From the NCBI RefSeq assembly GCF_026162425.1, contig NZ_JAOBQJ010000001.1, positions 806,001-870,000 on the forward strand: a DNA stretch of 64,000 nt. Direction: 5' to 3'. The notes under the pieces are model-generated. The model did no database searches. It saw only the letters and a program-made list of their open reading frames with translations, and was not told the DNA's origin. This document shows positions 1 to 9,768 of the stretch, piece by piece; the stretch's first letter is position 1; the number at the start of each line of letters is the position of its first letter. Origin of the DNA: Flexivirga meconopsidis (GTDB lineage: Bacteria > Actinomycetota > Actinomycetes > Actinomycetales > Dermatophilaceae). The position numbers and the translations under genes are program-made.

Positions 1-344
1 CCCGTGGTGAGCAGGACATCGGCCTCGGACTCCGAGCTCGCCGCCACCAGGTGGTATGACGAATTACCCATCCGGGCAGCGAGTTTGGTGACCATGGGGT
101 CGTCCGGGGTGCCGGTCCACACTGCCACGATCGGCGTCCCGCCCGCGCTCGACGAGCCGGCCGACGGCGACGAGCGGCTCGGCCGCGTGCCCGCGTCTCC
201 GGCCGTCGTGGACCCGTCGTCCCAGGGCCGGGTCACGAGCAGCCCCACCGCCACCAAGGCGATGACGCACGCTGCGGCGAGCAGCGCTTTGGCGGGCGCC
301 GACAGGCTGCGCCGAGCGCGATGACGACCGTGACTGGGAGACAT
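1..344 (-). CDS. Membrane-anchored or secreted protein, N-terminal part only (cut by the window edge)
   Basis: An open frame enters from the left edge on the minus strand and begins at ATG 344, right after a purine-rich GGAGGTGGAGG ribosome-binding site. About 114 residues are visible. A basic N-terminus (residues 5-12) precedes one hydrophobic segment (about 19-37). A Ser/Thr/Gly/Pro-rich linker follows, then the start of a folded domain reading TPIVAVWTGTPDDPMVTKLA. This layout suggests a signal anchor with an extracytoplasmic domain. I do not recognise the family. The frame is open to the edge, so the gene is truncated only by the window. One copy of the frequent octamer GTATGACG (54-61) lies in it and encodes part of its Ser-Tyr. 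Confidence 0.6.
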   Translation of the reverse strand, partial: MSPSHGRHRARRSLSAPAKALLAAACVIALVAVGLLVTRPWDDGSTTAGDAGTRPSRSSPSAGSSSAGGTPIVAVWTGTPDDPMVTKLAARMGNSSYHLVAASSESEADVLLTT

Positions 345-446
345 CCTCCACCTCCACCTCCGCCTGCGGAACGACCAGTGTTTGGCTGGTCAGGTGTCAA
401 CCTAGGTCAGGTCGGGCCGGCGAGCGCGCGGATTCGGCAGAAACGA

Positions 447-2102
447 TCAGGTGGCGGGCTGGGCGTCATTCAGGTCGTCGGCGTCGATGATGCGGTAGGC
501 GTATCCCTGCTCGGCGAGGAAACGCTGTCGGTGGGCGGCGAACTCGGCGTCGACCGTGTCGCGGGTGACCACCGTGTAGAAGTGCGCGGCGCGACCGTCG
601 CCCTTCGGGCGCAGCACCCGGCCGAGGCGCTGCGCCTCCTCCTGGCGGGAGCCGAAGGTGCCGGACACCTGGATCGCGACGCTGGCCTCCGGCAGGTCGA
701 TCGAGAAGTTGGCCACCTTGCTGACGACCAGCGTGCTGATCTCACCGTCGCGGAACTGCTGAAAAAGCTTCTGCCGCTGAGCGACTCGCGTTTCGCCGGT
801 GATCAGCTCCGCTCCCAGCCGGTCGGAGAGCGTCTCCAGCTGGTCGAGGTACTGGCCGATGACGAGGGTGGGCTCGCCCCGGTGCCGGTCGACGAGTTGC
901 TCCACGACCGAGTCCTTCACGGTCGCGCTGGACGCGAAGCGGTAGCGGTCGTCGGGCTCGGTGGTGGCGTAGGCCATCCGGTCGCTGTCGTCGAGGGTCA
1001 CCCGCACCTCGACGCAATCGGCGGGCGCGATGTAGCCCTGCTGCTCGATGTCCTTCCAGGGCGCGTCGTAGCGCTTGGGGCCGATGAGCGAGAAGACGTC
1101 GGACTCGCGGCCGTCCTCCCGCACCAGGGTCGCGGTCAGGCCGAGTCGGCGCCGGGCCTGCAGGTCGGCCGTCATCCGGAAGATCGGCGCGGGCAGGAGG
1201 TGCACCTCGTCATACAGGATGAGGCCCCAGTCGCGGGCATCGAGCAGTTCGAGGTGGGGAAAGACGCCCTTCCGCTTGTGCGTCAGCACTTGGTAGGTGG
1301 CGATGGTGACCGGCCGGATCTCCTTGCGGGCGCCGGAGTATTCGCCGATCTCGTCCTCGGTGAGGCTCGTGCGGGCGAGCAACTCGTCGCGCCATTGCCG
1401 GGCCGAGACGGTGTTGGTGACGAGGATCAGCGTGGTCGCCTGGGCCTGTGCCATCGCGCCCGCGCCGACCAGAGTCTTGCCGGCGCCGCAGGGCAGGACG
1501 ACCACGCCGGAGCCGCCGTGCCAGAAGCCGTCGACCGCCTGCTGCTGGTAGGGCCGCAACGACCAGCCGTCCTGCTGCAACGAGATGGGGTGCGCCTCAC
1601 CGTCGACGTAACCGGCCTCGTCCTCGGCCGGCCAGCCGACCTTGATCAGCTGTTGTTTGATCGCGCCGCGCTCCGACGGGTGCACCAACACCGAGGAGTC
1701 GCTGACCTTCTCGCCGACCATTGGCGCAATCTTCTTGTGTCGCAGCACTTCGGTGAGCACGGCCTGGTCGGTCGAGGTCAGGATGAGTCGACCGTCGTCG
1801 TCCTTGGTCAGCCGCAGCCGGCCATAGCGGTCCATCGTCTCGGCGACGTCGATCAGCAGCGCGTTCGGCACCGGGTAGCGGCTGTAGCGGATCAGCGCGT
1901 CGACGACCTGCTCGGCGTCGTGCCCGGCCGCGCGGGCGTTCCACAACCCGAGCGGTGTCACCCGGTAGGTGTGCATGTGCTCGGGTGCCCGCTCCAGCTC
2001 GGCGAACGGCGCGATCGCCCGCCGGGCGTCGGTCGCCTGCGGGTGGTCGACCTCCAGCAGCACGGTCTTGTCGCTCTGGACGATGAGTGGTCCGTCGGTC
2101 AC
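447..2102 (-). CDS. xpb: DNA repair helicase of the XPB/Ssl2 type
   Basis: Superfamily 2 ATP-dependent 3'-5' DNA helicase, the bacterial form of XPB (Mycobacterium Ercc3, Rv0861c). The 551-residue protein has an N-terminal XPB-specific domain (about 1-180), Walker A CGAGKT (205-210), a DEVH box (298-301), motif III GLTATLVRED and motif VI QRLGRVLRP. The RED-like motif REDGRESD typical of XPB is present. I chose GTG 2102 because family members start MTDGPLIVQSDKT. The frame stays open for 32 more codons upstream, but that stretch is not family-like and crosses a small hairpin (2151-2167). The gene is divergent from mvaB. The helicase-associated partner that adjoins it in Mycobacterium is found about 5 kb away at 7497-9701. 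Cytoplasmic; a repair role is inferred from the family. Confidence 0.93.
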   Translation of the reverse strand: MTDGPLIVQSDKTVLLEVDHPQATDARRAIAPFAELERAPEHMHTYRVTPLGLWNARAAGHDAEQVVDALIRYSRYPVPNALLIDVAETMDRYGRLRLTKDDDGRLILTSTDQAVLTEVLRHKKIAPMVGEKVSDSSVLVHPSERGAIKQQLIKVGWPAEDEAGYVDGEAHPISLQQDGWSLRPYQQQAVDGFWHGGSGVVVLPCGAGKTLVGAGAMAQAQATTLILVTNTVSARQWRDELLARTSLTEDEIGEYSGARKEIRPVTIATYQVLTHKRKGVFPHLELLDARDWGLILYDEVHLLPAPIFRMTADLQARRRLGLTATLVREDGRESDVFSLIGPKRYDAPWKDIEQQGYIAPADCVEVRVTLDDSDRMAYATTEPDDRYRFASSATVKDSVVEQLVDRHRGEPTLVIGQYLDQLETLSDRLGAELITGETRVAQRQKLFQQFRDGEISTLVVSKVANFSIDLPEASVAIQVSGTFGSRQEEAQRLGRVLRPKGDGRAAHFYTVVTRDTVDAEFAAHRQRFLAEQGYAYRIIDADDLNDAQPAT

Positions 2103-2204
2103 GTGGTGAGTCCCTTCGAAGAAAAGCCGCCTACGCATAACGCCCGGCGGCCCGGAATCCTTCCGGGTGCCGCGGCGGTGCGCAGCTAGTGGCAGCATGG
2201 CGGT

Positions 2205-3134
<930 letters not shown>

Positions 3135-3228
3135 GTCATCGGCCGATACCCGCTGCGGAACCTGCAGCGGCCAGCATAATTTGAACCCGCAGCGTGCCTC
3201 GTCATACTCAGAAAGAGGAGTGAACGAC

Positions 3229-5175
3229 ATGAAGTCCGGCGTGACCCTGGAGAACTTCGACCGCTCGATCCGCCCACAGGACGACCTCTTCGGATTCGTC
3301 AACGGAGGTTGGGTCGCGAAGAACGAAATCCCCTCGGACCGTGGGCGATACGGCACCTTCGACAAGCTGCGCGAGGACGCCGAGCAGGCCGTTCACGAGT
3401 TGATCGAGGAGGCCGCGGCCAGCAATTCCGAGCCGAACACGCCGCGCCGGCAGGTCGGTGACCTCTTCGCATCGTTCATGGACACCGAGCGCATCGAGAA
3501 GATCGGTGCCGGGGCACTGGCCGACGACCTGGAACTGATCGACGAGGCACAGAGCAAGTCCGACCTGCTTCGCGTGTCCGGGCAGCTCACCCGCCGCGGT
3601 GTCGACGGGTTCGTCGGCTTCTATTCGGTTGCGGATGCGAAGGATTCGGCGCACTACATCCTCTACGTCATGCAGGCCGGCATCGGTCTGCCCGACGAGT
3701 CCTACTACCGCGAGGAGCAGCACGCCGAGACGCGGGAGAAGTACGTCGCGCACATGCGCCGGCTGCTCGGACTGGCCGGCATCCACGAGTCGCTCGCCGA
3801 TCAGGTGATGGAGCTGGAGACACGGCTGGCCAAGGCGCACTGGGATCGAGTCGCCTCACGCGACGCGGTGAAGACCTACAACAAACTCACCCGGGCTGAG
3901 CTGGAAGAAGTCAGCCCGGGCGTCGATTGGGACGCCTGGCTCGACGGCGTCGGCGCCGAGGCGCGCATTCTCGACCCGGTCAACGTCGAACAGCCTTCCT
4001 ACCTCACCGGATTCGCCGAGGCGCTGCGCGACGAGCCGCTGGAGAAGTGGAAGGCCTGGCTGACCTGGCGCCTGGTGTCGGAGCGCGCGCCATACCTGCA
4101 CCAGGCGATGGTCGACGAGCGTTTCGACTTCGCCGGGCGCACCCTGTCGGGCATCCCGGAAAATCGCGAGCGCTGGAAGCGTGGCGTCGCCCTGGTCGAA
4201 GGGCTGATCGGCGAGGCCGCCGGTCAGTTGTATGTCGACAAGCACTTCCCTCCGCACGCCAAGGAGCGGATGGAGCAACTGGTCGCCAACATCGTGGAGG
4301 CCTACCGGCGCGACTTCGAGACGCTGCCGTGGATGGGCGAGGAGACCCGTGCCAAGGCGCTGGAGAAGCTCGCCAAGTTCACCCCGAAGATCGGCTATCC
4401 GCAGGAGTGGAAGGACTACTCCTCCATAGAGATTCGCTCCGACGACCTGATCGGCAACATCGCCGCGGCGACCGCCTGGGAGGTCGACCGGATGGTTGAC
4501 CGGGTCGGCGACGACGTCGACTCCGGCGAGTGGTTCATGACCCCGCAGACCGTCAACGCCTACTACATGCCGGTGATGAACGAGATCGTCTTCCCGGCGG
4601 CAATCCTGCAGCCGCCGTTCTTCGACGTCGACGCCGAGGACGCGGTCAATTACGGCGGCATCGGCGGCGTGATCGGGCACGAGATCGGCCACGGCTTCGA
4701 CGACCAGGGTTCGCGGTATGACGGCGACGGCAACCTCACCGACTGGTGGACCGCCGGCGACCGGGAACGCTTCGATGCGTTGGCTGGCAAGCTGATCGAG
4801 CAGTTCAACAGTGTCGAGCCGCGTGACGCACCGGGCAACACCGTCAACGGTGCGCTCACCGTCGGCGAGAACATCGGTGACCTCGGGGGTCTCACGATCG
4901 GCTACAAGGCCTTCCAAATCGCGCAGGAAACCGAGAAGTCTCCCGAACTCGACGGGTTCACCCCCGAGCAGCGGTTTTTCGTCGGTTGGGCGCAGGTCTG
5001 GTGCGGCAAGGCGCGTGAGGCGGAGGCCAAACGGCTGATCACCATCGACCCGCACTCGCCGATCGATGCGCGGGCCAACGTGGCACGCAATCTCACCGAG
5101 TTCGACGAGGCGTTCGGCGTGGTCGAGGGCGACGGTATGTCGCTGTCGGACGATCAGCGGGTCCGCATCTTCTGA
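3229..5175 (+). CDS. M13 family zinc metallopeptidase (PepO/Zmp1/neprilysin type)
   Basis: 648 residues. The zinc site HEIGH lies at residues 484-488 inside VIGHEIGHGFDDQGSRYD, and the third ligand glutamate is E547 in GENIGDLGG. The N-terminal FVNGGWV motif and the upstream motif VNAYYMP...FPAAILQPPFF are also typical of M13 enzymes. It ends with a family-like C-terminus (VEGDGMSLSDDQRVRIF). There is no signal peptide or transmembrane segment, as in Mycobacterium Zmp1, so it is cytoplasmic or leaves the cell by a non-classical route. The ATG at 3229 has a strong GAGGAG ribosome-binding site; the frame is open about 200 bp upstream without family similarity. Substrates are probably short peptides, and the peptide transporter directly downstream fits that idea (inference). 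Confidence 0.93.
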   Translation: MKSGVTLENFDRSIRPQDDLFGFVNGGWVAKNEIPSDRGRYGTFDKLREDAEQAVHELIEEAAASNSEPNTPRRQVGDLFASFMDTERIEKIGAGALADDLELIDEAQSKSDLLRVSGQLTRRGVDGFVGFYSVADAKDSAHYILYVMQAGIGLPDESYYREEQHAETREKYVAHMRRLLGLAGIHESLADQVMELETRLAKAHWDRVASRDAVKTYNKLTRAELEEVSPGVDWDAWLDGVGAEARILDPVNVEQPSYLTGFAEALRDEPLEKWKAWLTWRLVSERAPYLHQAMVDERFDFAGRTLSGIPENRERWKRGVALVEGLIGEAAGQLYVDKHFPPHAKERMEQLVANIVEAYRRDFETLPWMGEETRAKALEKLAKFTPKIGYPQEWKDYSSIEIRSDDLIGNIAAATAWEVDRMVDRVGDDVDSGEWFMTPQTVNAYYMPVMNEIVFPAAILQPPFFDVDAEDAVNYGGIGGVIGHEIGHGFDDQGSRYDGDGNLTDWWTAGDRERFDALAGKLIEQFNSVEPRDAPGNTVNGALTVGENIGDLGGLTIGYKAFQIAQETEKSPELDGFTPEQRFFVGWAQVWCGKAREAEAKRLITIDPHSPIDARANVARNLTEFDEAFGVVEGDGMSLSDDQRVRIF

Positions 5176-5276
5176 CACCTGTCATCGGAGCTTTGCCGAG
5201 GCCCGGTAGGAGCCAGACCCTTGCGGCAGCGGGGGCATCGGGCTGAACGCATATTTCGATATGCAACACTGCCCCG

Positions 5277-6752
5277 ATGTCTAGCGCACCAACCGACACC
5301 CGGACCGCGGCACGCGGAACCGACGACACCCGGTTCTTCGGCCACCCGTGGCCGCTCGCCAACCTTTTCGGCGTCGAGATGTGGGAACGCTTCTCGTTCT
5401 ACGGGATGCAGGCGATCCTCGCCTACTACATCTACTACTCCGCGGGGGAGGGCGGTCTCGGCTACTCCGAGCAGGTAGCGACCGGCATCGTCGGCGCGTA
5501 CGGCGGCCTGGTCTACCTGTCGGCGATCGCCGGATCCTGGGTCGCCGACCGGTTGCTCGGCAGCGAGCGGACCCTCTTCGCCAGTGCGATCCTGGTGATG
5601 ATCGGACACATCGCACTCGCGGCGCTGCCGGGCGTGACCGGTCTCGCCGTCGGCCTGGTGTGTGTCGCGGTCGGCAGCGGCGGCGTGAAGGCCAACGCGA
5701 CAGTCGTCGTCGGCAGCCTCTACGCCGCGGACGACGAGCGACGCGACGGCGGCTTCTCGCTGTTCTACATGGGTGTGAACCTCGGAGCCTTCATCGGTCC
5801 CCTGCTGACCGGCTGGCTGCAGACGAACAAGGGCTTCCACTGGGGCTTCGGCGCGGCCGCAGTCGGTATGGCGCTGGGACTTGCCCAGTACACCATCTTC
5901 CGCAGGCAGCTCCCGCAGAGCTCGCACGAGGTCCCGAATCCGTTGCCGCGCAAGCAGTTTGCGCCATACATTGGTGGCGCTGTCGCGGTCGCTGTGGTCA
6001 TCGCGGTGCTGGTCGGACTCGGCACGATCAACGTCGACAACCTTGCCGACATCGTCCTGTGGATCATCGGCATTGCGGCCGTCGGCTACTTCGCCTTCCT
6101 GCTGCGCACGCCACGCGTCACGCCGGTGGAGCGCCGTCGGGTGTGGGCGTTCGTGCCGATGGTGCTGGCCAGCACGGTCTTCTGGTCGCTCTATCAGCAG
6201 CAGTTCACCGTGGTGGCGGTCTACGCCGACAAGCGGCTCGACCGCAACTTCCTCGGGTGGGACTTCCCGCAGTCGTGGGTGCAGTCGATCAACCCGGTCT
6301 TCATCATTGCCTTGGCGCCGCTCTTCGCGGCGCTGTGGACGCGCCTTGGGCCGCGACAGCCTTCCACGCCAAACAAATTCGCGCTGGGCGTCGGTTTGAT
6401 GGGCGTCGCGTTCTTGATGTTCCTGCTGATGCCCTCGGGTGCGCAGGCGGCTCCGATCTGGGGGCTCGCGCTGATCCTGCTCGTCTTCACCCTGGCCGAG
6501 CTCAACCTGTCGCCGGTCGGCCTGTCGCTGTCGACCAAGCTCGCGCCGGAGGCATTCACCTCACAGATGGTCGGGCTGTTCTACCTGTCGGTGGCTTTCG
6601 GCTCGACGATGGCCGGCAAGCTCGGCAGCGCCTACGACTCGGCAAATGAGTCGCCGTACTTCTGGACTCTCGGCATCATTGCAATCGTCGTCGCGGTGCT
6701 CGTCGCCGCCGGCAACCGACCGGTGCTGAAGCTGATGGGCGGGGTGCGCTGA
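5277..6752 (+). CDS. Proton-coupled oligopeptide transporter (POT/PTR2 family)
   Basis: 491-residue integral membrane protein with about 12-14 hydrophobic helices. It carries the POT proton-coupling motif ExxER (E34, E37, R38) in GVEMWERFSFYG and the PTR2 signature region GSGGVKANATVVVGSLY...FYMGVNLGAFIGPLL. POT proteins import di- and tripeptides with protons. It lies about 100 bp after an M13 peptidase, so the two could form a peptide-use pair (inference). ATG 5277 has no clear Shine-Dalgarno sequence, and a TA-rich stretch (TATTTCGATATG, about 5252-5263) lies just upstream, so the transcript may be leaderless or nearly so. The following acetyltransferase starts 26 bp after the stop. Confidence 0.93.
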   Translation: MSSAPTDTRTAARGTDDTRFFGHPWPLANLFGVEMWERFSFYGMQAILAYYIYYSAGEGGLGYSEQVATGIVGAYGGLVYLSAIAGSWVADRLLGSERTLFASAILVMIGHIALAALPGVTGLAVGLVCVAVGSGGVKANATVVVGSLYAADDERRDGGFSLFYMGVNLGAFIGPLLTGWLQTNKGFHWGFGAAAVGMALGLAQYTIFRRQLPQSSHEVPNPLPRKQFAPYIGGAVAVAVVIAVLVGLGTINVDNLADIVLWIIGIAAVGYFAFLLRTPRVTPVERRRVWAFVPMVLASTVFWSLYQQQFTVVAVYADKRLDRNFLGWDFPQSWVQSINPVFIIALAPLFAALWTRLGPRQPSTPNKFALGVGLMGVAFLMFLLMPSGAQAAPIWGLALILLVFTLAELNLSPVGLSLSTKLAPEAFTSQMVGLFYLSVAFGSTMAGKLGSAYDSANESPYFWTLGIIAIVVAVLVAAGNRPVLKLMGGVR

Positions 6753-6778
6753 GCGTCCCACTCGGGGAAGGAAGGGGT

Positions 6779-7357
6779 ATGGCGCAGCCGGTGCTGCACA
6801 CCGAGCGCCTCGTGCTCGAGCCACTGCGGGACGAGCACTTGGAGCTGGAGGTTGAACTCGACGCCGACCCGGAGGTGCTGCGTTATCTGTGGGGCCGGGC
6901 TCGGGACCGTGACGAAGTGGCCACGTCGCACCTGAAGCGCATCGCGCTCGGGCGTGAGATCGCCGGGCTCGGATACTGGATGGCCTTCCTCCGGGACGAG
7001 ACGCACGACTTCGCCGGTCTGATGATGCTGTCCCAGGCGCACGGCCCTGATCGGCCGGACGACCCCGCTGTTGCCGAACTCGGCTACCGCATCCCGAAGC
7101 ACCATTGGCGTAAGGGATATGCGAGCGAGGCATCCCGCGAATTGCTGCGCCACGCCTTCCAATCCGTCGGTATGGCGAGGGTCATCGCGCAGACCATGGC
7201 CGTCAATGAGGGGTCACGCGCCGTCATGTCGAAGGTCGGCCTGCGCTACGTGCGGACCTTCCACCCGCACTTCGACGACCCGCTGCCCGGGACCGAGCAA
7301 GGCGAGGTCGAATACGCGATCACCCGCGAGGAGTGGGCGCGCCCAACCGTCGACTGA
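6779..7357 (+). CDS. GNAT-family N-acetyltransferase (RimJ/RimL-like)
   Basis: 192 residues. The opening LHTERLVLEPLRDEHL is typical of RimJ/RimL-type acetyltransferases. The acetyl-CoA binding core appears as ELGYRIPKHHWRKGYASEASRELLRHAF, followed by RVIAQTMAVNEGSRAVMSKVGLRYVRTF. Such enzymes acetylate protein N-termini, amino acids or antibiotics; the substrate here cannot be told. ATG 6779 has a GGAAGG ribosome-binding site. It is 26 bp downstream of the POT transporter and may share its transcript. A palindrome at 7386-7423 lies just after the stop and probably ends transcription from both sides. Confidence 0.88.
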   Translation: MAQPVLHTERLVLEPLRDEHLELEVELDADPEVLRYLWGRARDRDEVATSHLKRIALGREIAGLGYWMAFLRDETHDFAGLMMLSQAHGPDRPDDPAVAELGYRIPKHHWRKGYASEASRELLRHAFQSVGMARVIAQTMAVNEGSRAVMSKVGLRYVRTFHPHFDDPLPGTEQGEVEYAITREEWARPTVD

Positions 7358-7385
7358 CGTCGTTGCGTGGCGAATGACGACGTAC

Positions 7386-7423
7386 GCAATGAGTGGCGTC
7401 CTTGCAATGACGTCACTCATTGC
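7386..7423. terminator. Hairpin between convergent genes, with TGACGTCA palindromes nearby
   Basis: Arms 7386-7400 and 7409-7423 pair over 15 bp with one mismatch (arm starts GCAATGAGTG, loop CTTGCAAT). It sits between the convergent acetyltransferase and helicase-associated genes and can act in both directions, although no T-run follows. The flanks (about 7358-7460) repeat related pieces: TGACGTCA at about 7408 and 7428, and AATGACG/GTACGTCA fragments. This looks like a degraded palindromic repeat element rather than a simple terminator. Confidence 0.5.
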
Positions 7424-7496
7424 CGGTGACGTCAGTGAGCGGCGAAGTACGTCAGTCGCTGACCCGTGGCGAGCATCCGGGCACACCGCGCGCGAG

Positions 7497-9701
7497 CTAG
7501 GCAGGCACCACGCCGGAGATCCGGTGGATCGAGAAGGTGCGGCGCTCGTTGCCGTCGCCGACCGACCCGGTGGCCCGGCCGCCCTCGACGCGCTCGGGCC
7601 GAAAGAGCGTGCGGCGCAGCTCGCCGTCGGTGTCGACGAAGCCGATCCAGACCGGAGCACGGTCGGCCACCGCATCGTGCAGACGGGTGAGGGTCACGGT
7701 CGGATCGGTCGATGGGATGCGTGGACCTTCCTTCTGCGCGGCCTGCGCTGCAACGGCATCGCCCTGGCGCAGCCGGGTCAGCAACTGGTCGATCACCCGG
7801 TCGTCGACGCTGTCCAGCCGGACGCCTGCCGAGCTCTCCCGGCGTTGCGGTGCGCGCGGATGATCGCGGCCGGCGTGCACGACGTGTCCGTCCGCACCCT
7901 CCGCAACCGGTGAATACCCGTGCTGCCGAAGCATTTCCAGCACCGTGCCGGGGTGCGCAGGGGAGACGACCACCGTCGGGGCGATCTTGTGCAGCTGCAG
8001 GGGTGACAGGCGTCGGTCGGCGACGACGGCGTCAAGCGTGGCGGCGTCATCGTTGCGCAAATAGCACCCAGCCGCGCCGATGCGGGTCTGGCCGTGCCGC
8101 CGGCCGGCGTCGAGGATGAGGTACTCCAGCGGCTGCGGTGCGGGGGTGCGGCTTGCGTCCGACAGTTTCGCGATCAGCTCGGCGGCGGGTATGCCGGTGT
8201 CGAGCGCCCGTCGCACGCTGCTCTCGGTGAAGCGGTAAACCGTTGCTCCGCCTCGGGATTCGACGTCGGCAGCAAGTTGCATCAGCCGCCGTAGGTCCTC
8301 GGTCAGCGGTCCCGGGGCGATAGCCGTCAGGTCGGCCTGCAACAGCACGTGATCCACCGCGACCGGCAACGCAGCAGCGATGGCGGCCGCCGCATCGCCG
8401 CCGTCGATCAGCGCACGTCCCGGCGACGACAGCGCACCCCGCCCGGTGATCCCGAGCCAGGCCGCCTCGCGCAGCACCTCGTCGGCCCTGGTGGGCGCTC
8501 CCTCCGGCAGCCGGAGCGGCCTGCGCCAGTGGAGCATCGCATCGACGAAATCTGTTGCGGCGACTGTGCCTTCGTCCAGGTCGTGCAGGATCTGCAGCAC
8601 ATCCAGCCGCCGGTTGCGCATCATCGGCCAGCCGACGTCGGTGCTGAGCACATTGATCACGCCGCCCTGGGGTGAGTTCGTGCCGGCCAACGAGGGAGCA
8701 CGGGCGGTGTCGAGCCAGGCCGCGGCCAGAGTGGCCCAACGCTCGGCCGGAGCCGCGGCGGCCCATTCGTCATACAGCCTCGTGGGGAGCCAGCTCGGTT
8801 CGAAATCACCGTCCGGGCCGAGCAGCCCTGCGGCGTAGGCGATCTCGATGACGAACGCTGCGAGTGCGGGGGTCGCCTCGAGGGCGGTCGCCGCTGCCCG
8901 GTGGTCGCGCACGCTGAGTCCGCCTGACCGCAGCACACGTGGCGGATCCGACTCCCACAACAGTGCGAGGGCCTCGACCCGCCACAGCAGCTCGAGTGTC
9001 TCGGCACCGGCCGCTGCGTCGACGTCAGTCTGGGAGAGCACGGACGCGGGCACCGTCGGCGGGGTCAGGCCGTCGCGGTAGAGCCGGCCGCCGCGCAGCG
9101 CGAGCCCCACTTCCCGAGGTATGACGATGCCGTCGTCGGTCGGCGCGGCGAGGCCCGCCTGCACCAGCTCGTCCCGGATGCTGCGGGCCGACTCGCCGTC
9201 GAAGCTGGCCCGAGGACTGCTCCAGCGGAGACGGTCGACGGCGGACCGCGCCGCGGGCGAGAGAGTTTCGTAGGCAGCGGGTGCGTCCGGGCTGCGATCG
9301 CGCACCCCGAGCTCGCGGACTGTGGGCCCGAGACGCGCTGGTGTGCCGAGGATCTCCGGCACGGCACGGGCGGCGCGATAGCCTTCCGGGCTACGCCAGA
9401 CGAGCGCGCTGTCCCAGAGTCTGGTGAGCGCGGTCCGCACAGCTCGGGCCGGCGCGTCCAGGAGGGCGGCGGCCTCGTCCTGGCCTCCGACGACCAGCGC
9501 CTCGAGCACCCGCAGCTGGTCCGCCGTGAGGTTCTCCAGTGCGCGCTGCACGCTCGCGCGGGTCGCGGCGCGAGCGGCCAGCGCAGTCACGTCGGCCGGC
9601 GCCGGCCGGGCCAGGTCGCGCCGTGCGCGCAACAGGGCGCGCAGTTGCTCGTCGCTGCGCGCCCGGATGTCGTCGGCGAAGCTGCGTGCGGATCGGGGCA
9701 C
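7497..9701 (-). CDS. Helicase-associated (Helicase_C_3-type) domain protein, XPB partner family
   Basis: 734 residues and no Walker motifs. The N-terminus has winged-helix-like repeats, e.g. LENLTADQLRVLEALVVGGQDEAAALL. The middle part matches the helicase-conserved domain seen next to XPB in actinobacteria (LEYLILDAGRRHGQTRIGAAGCYLRNDD, then LHKIAPTVVVSPAHPGTVLEMLRQHGYSPVAE). The C-terminus VWIGFVDTDGELRRTLFRPERVEGG resembles a WYL-like beta-rich ligand-binding fold. In Mycobacterium the homologue (Rv0862c) sits directly beside XPB; here five genes separate them. The start is GTG 9701. A role in DNA repair or as a helicase accessory is inferred from neighbourhood in other genomes, not shown here. 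Confidence 0.8.
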   Translation of the reverse strand: MPRSARSFADDIRARSDEQLRALLRARRDLARPAPADVTALAARAATRASVQRALENLTADQLRVLEALVVGGQDEAAALLDAPARAVRTALTRLWDSALVWRSPEGYRAARAVPEILGTPARLGPTVRELGVRDRSPDAPAAYETLSPAARSAVDRLRWSSPRASFDGESARSIRDELVQAGLAAPTDDGIVIPREVGLALRGGRLYRDGLTPPTVPASVLSQTDVDAAAGAETLELLWRVEALALLWESDPPRVLRSGGLSVRDHRAAATALEATPALAAFVIEIAYAAGLLGPDGDFEPSWLPTRLYDEWAAAAPAERWATLAAAWLDTARAPSLAGTNSPQGGVINVLSTDVGWPMMRNRRLDVLQILHDLDEGTVAATDFVDAMLHWRRPLRLPEGAPTRADEVLREAAWLGITGRGALSSPGRALIDGGDAAAAIAAALPVAVDHVLLQADLTAIAPGPLTEDLRRLMQLAADVESRGGATVYRFTESSVRRALDTGIPAAELIAKLSDASRTPAPQPLEYLILDAGRRHGQTRIGAAGCYLRNDDAATLDAVVADRRLSPLQLHKIAPTVVVSPAHPGTVLEMLRQHGYSPVAEGADGHVVHAGRDHPRAPQRRESSAGVRLDSVDDRVIDQLLTRLRQGDAVAAQAAQKEGPRIPSTDPTVTLTRLHDAVADRAPVWIGFVDTDGELRRTLFRPERVEGGRATGSVGDGNERRTFSIHRISGVVPA

Positions 9702-9768
9702 CCCGGAAGCCTATTCCGCCGCGTCCACTTAAGCTGAACGTGTCGCCGGTCACATGAGGAGTTGCAGC

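Noticed and set aside
321-2189. A 622-codon plus-strand open frame antisense to the XPB helicase
   Set aside because: The minus strand has all helicase motifs; the plus frame is low-complexity Arg/Gly/Val-rich and is a GC-rich shadow.
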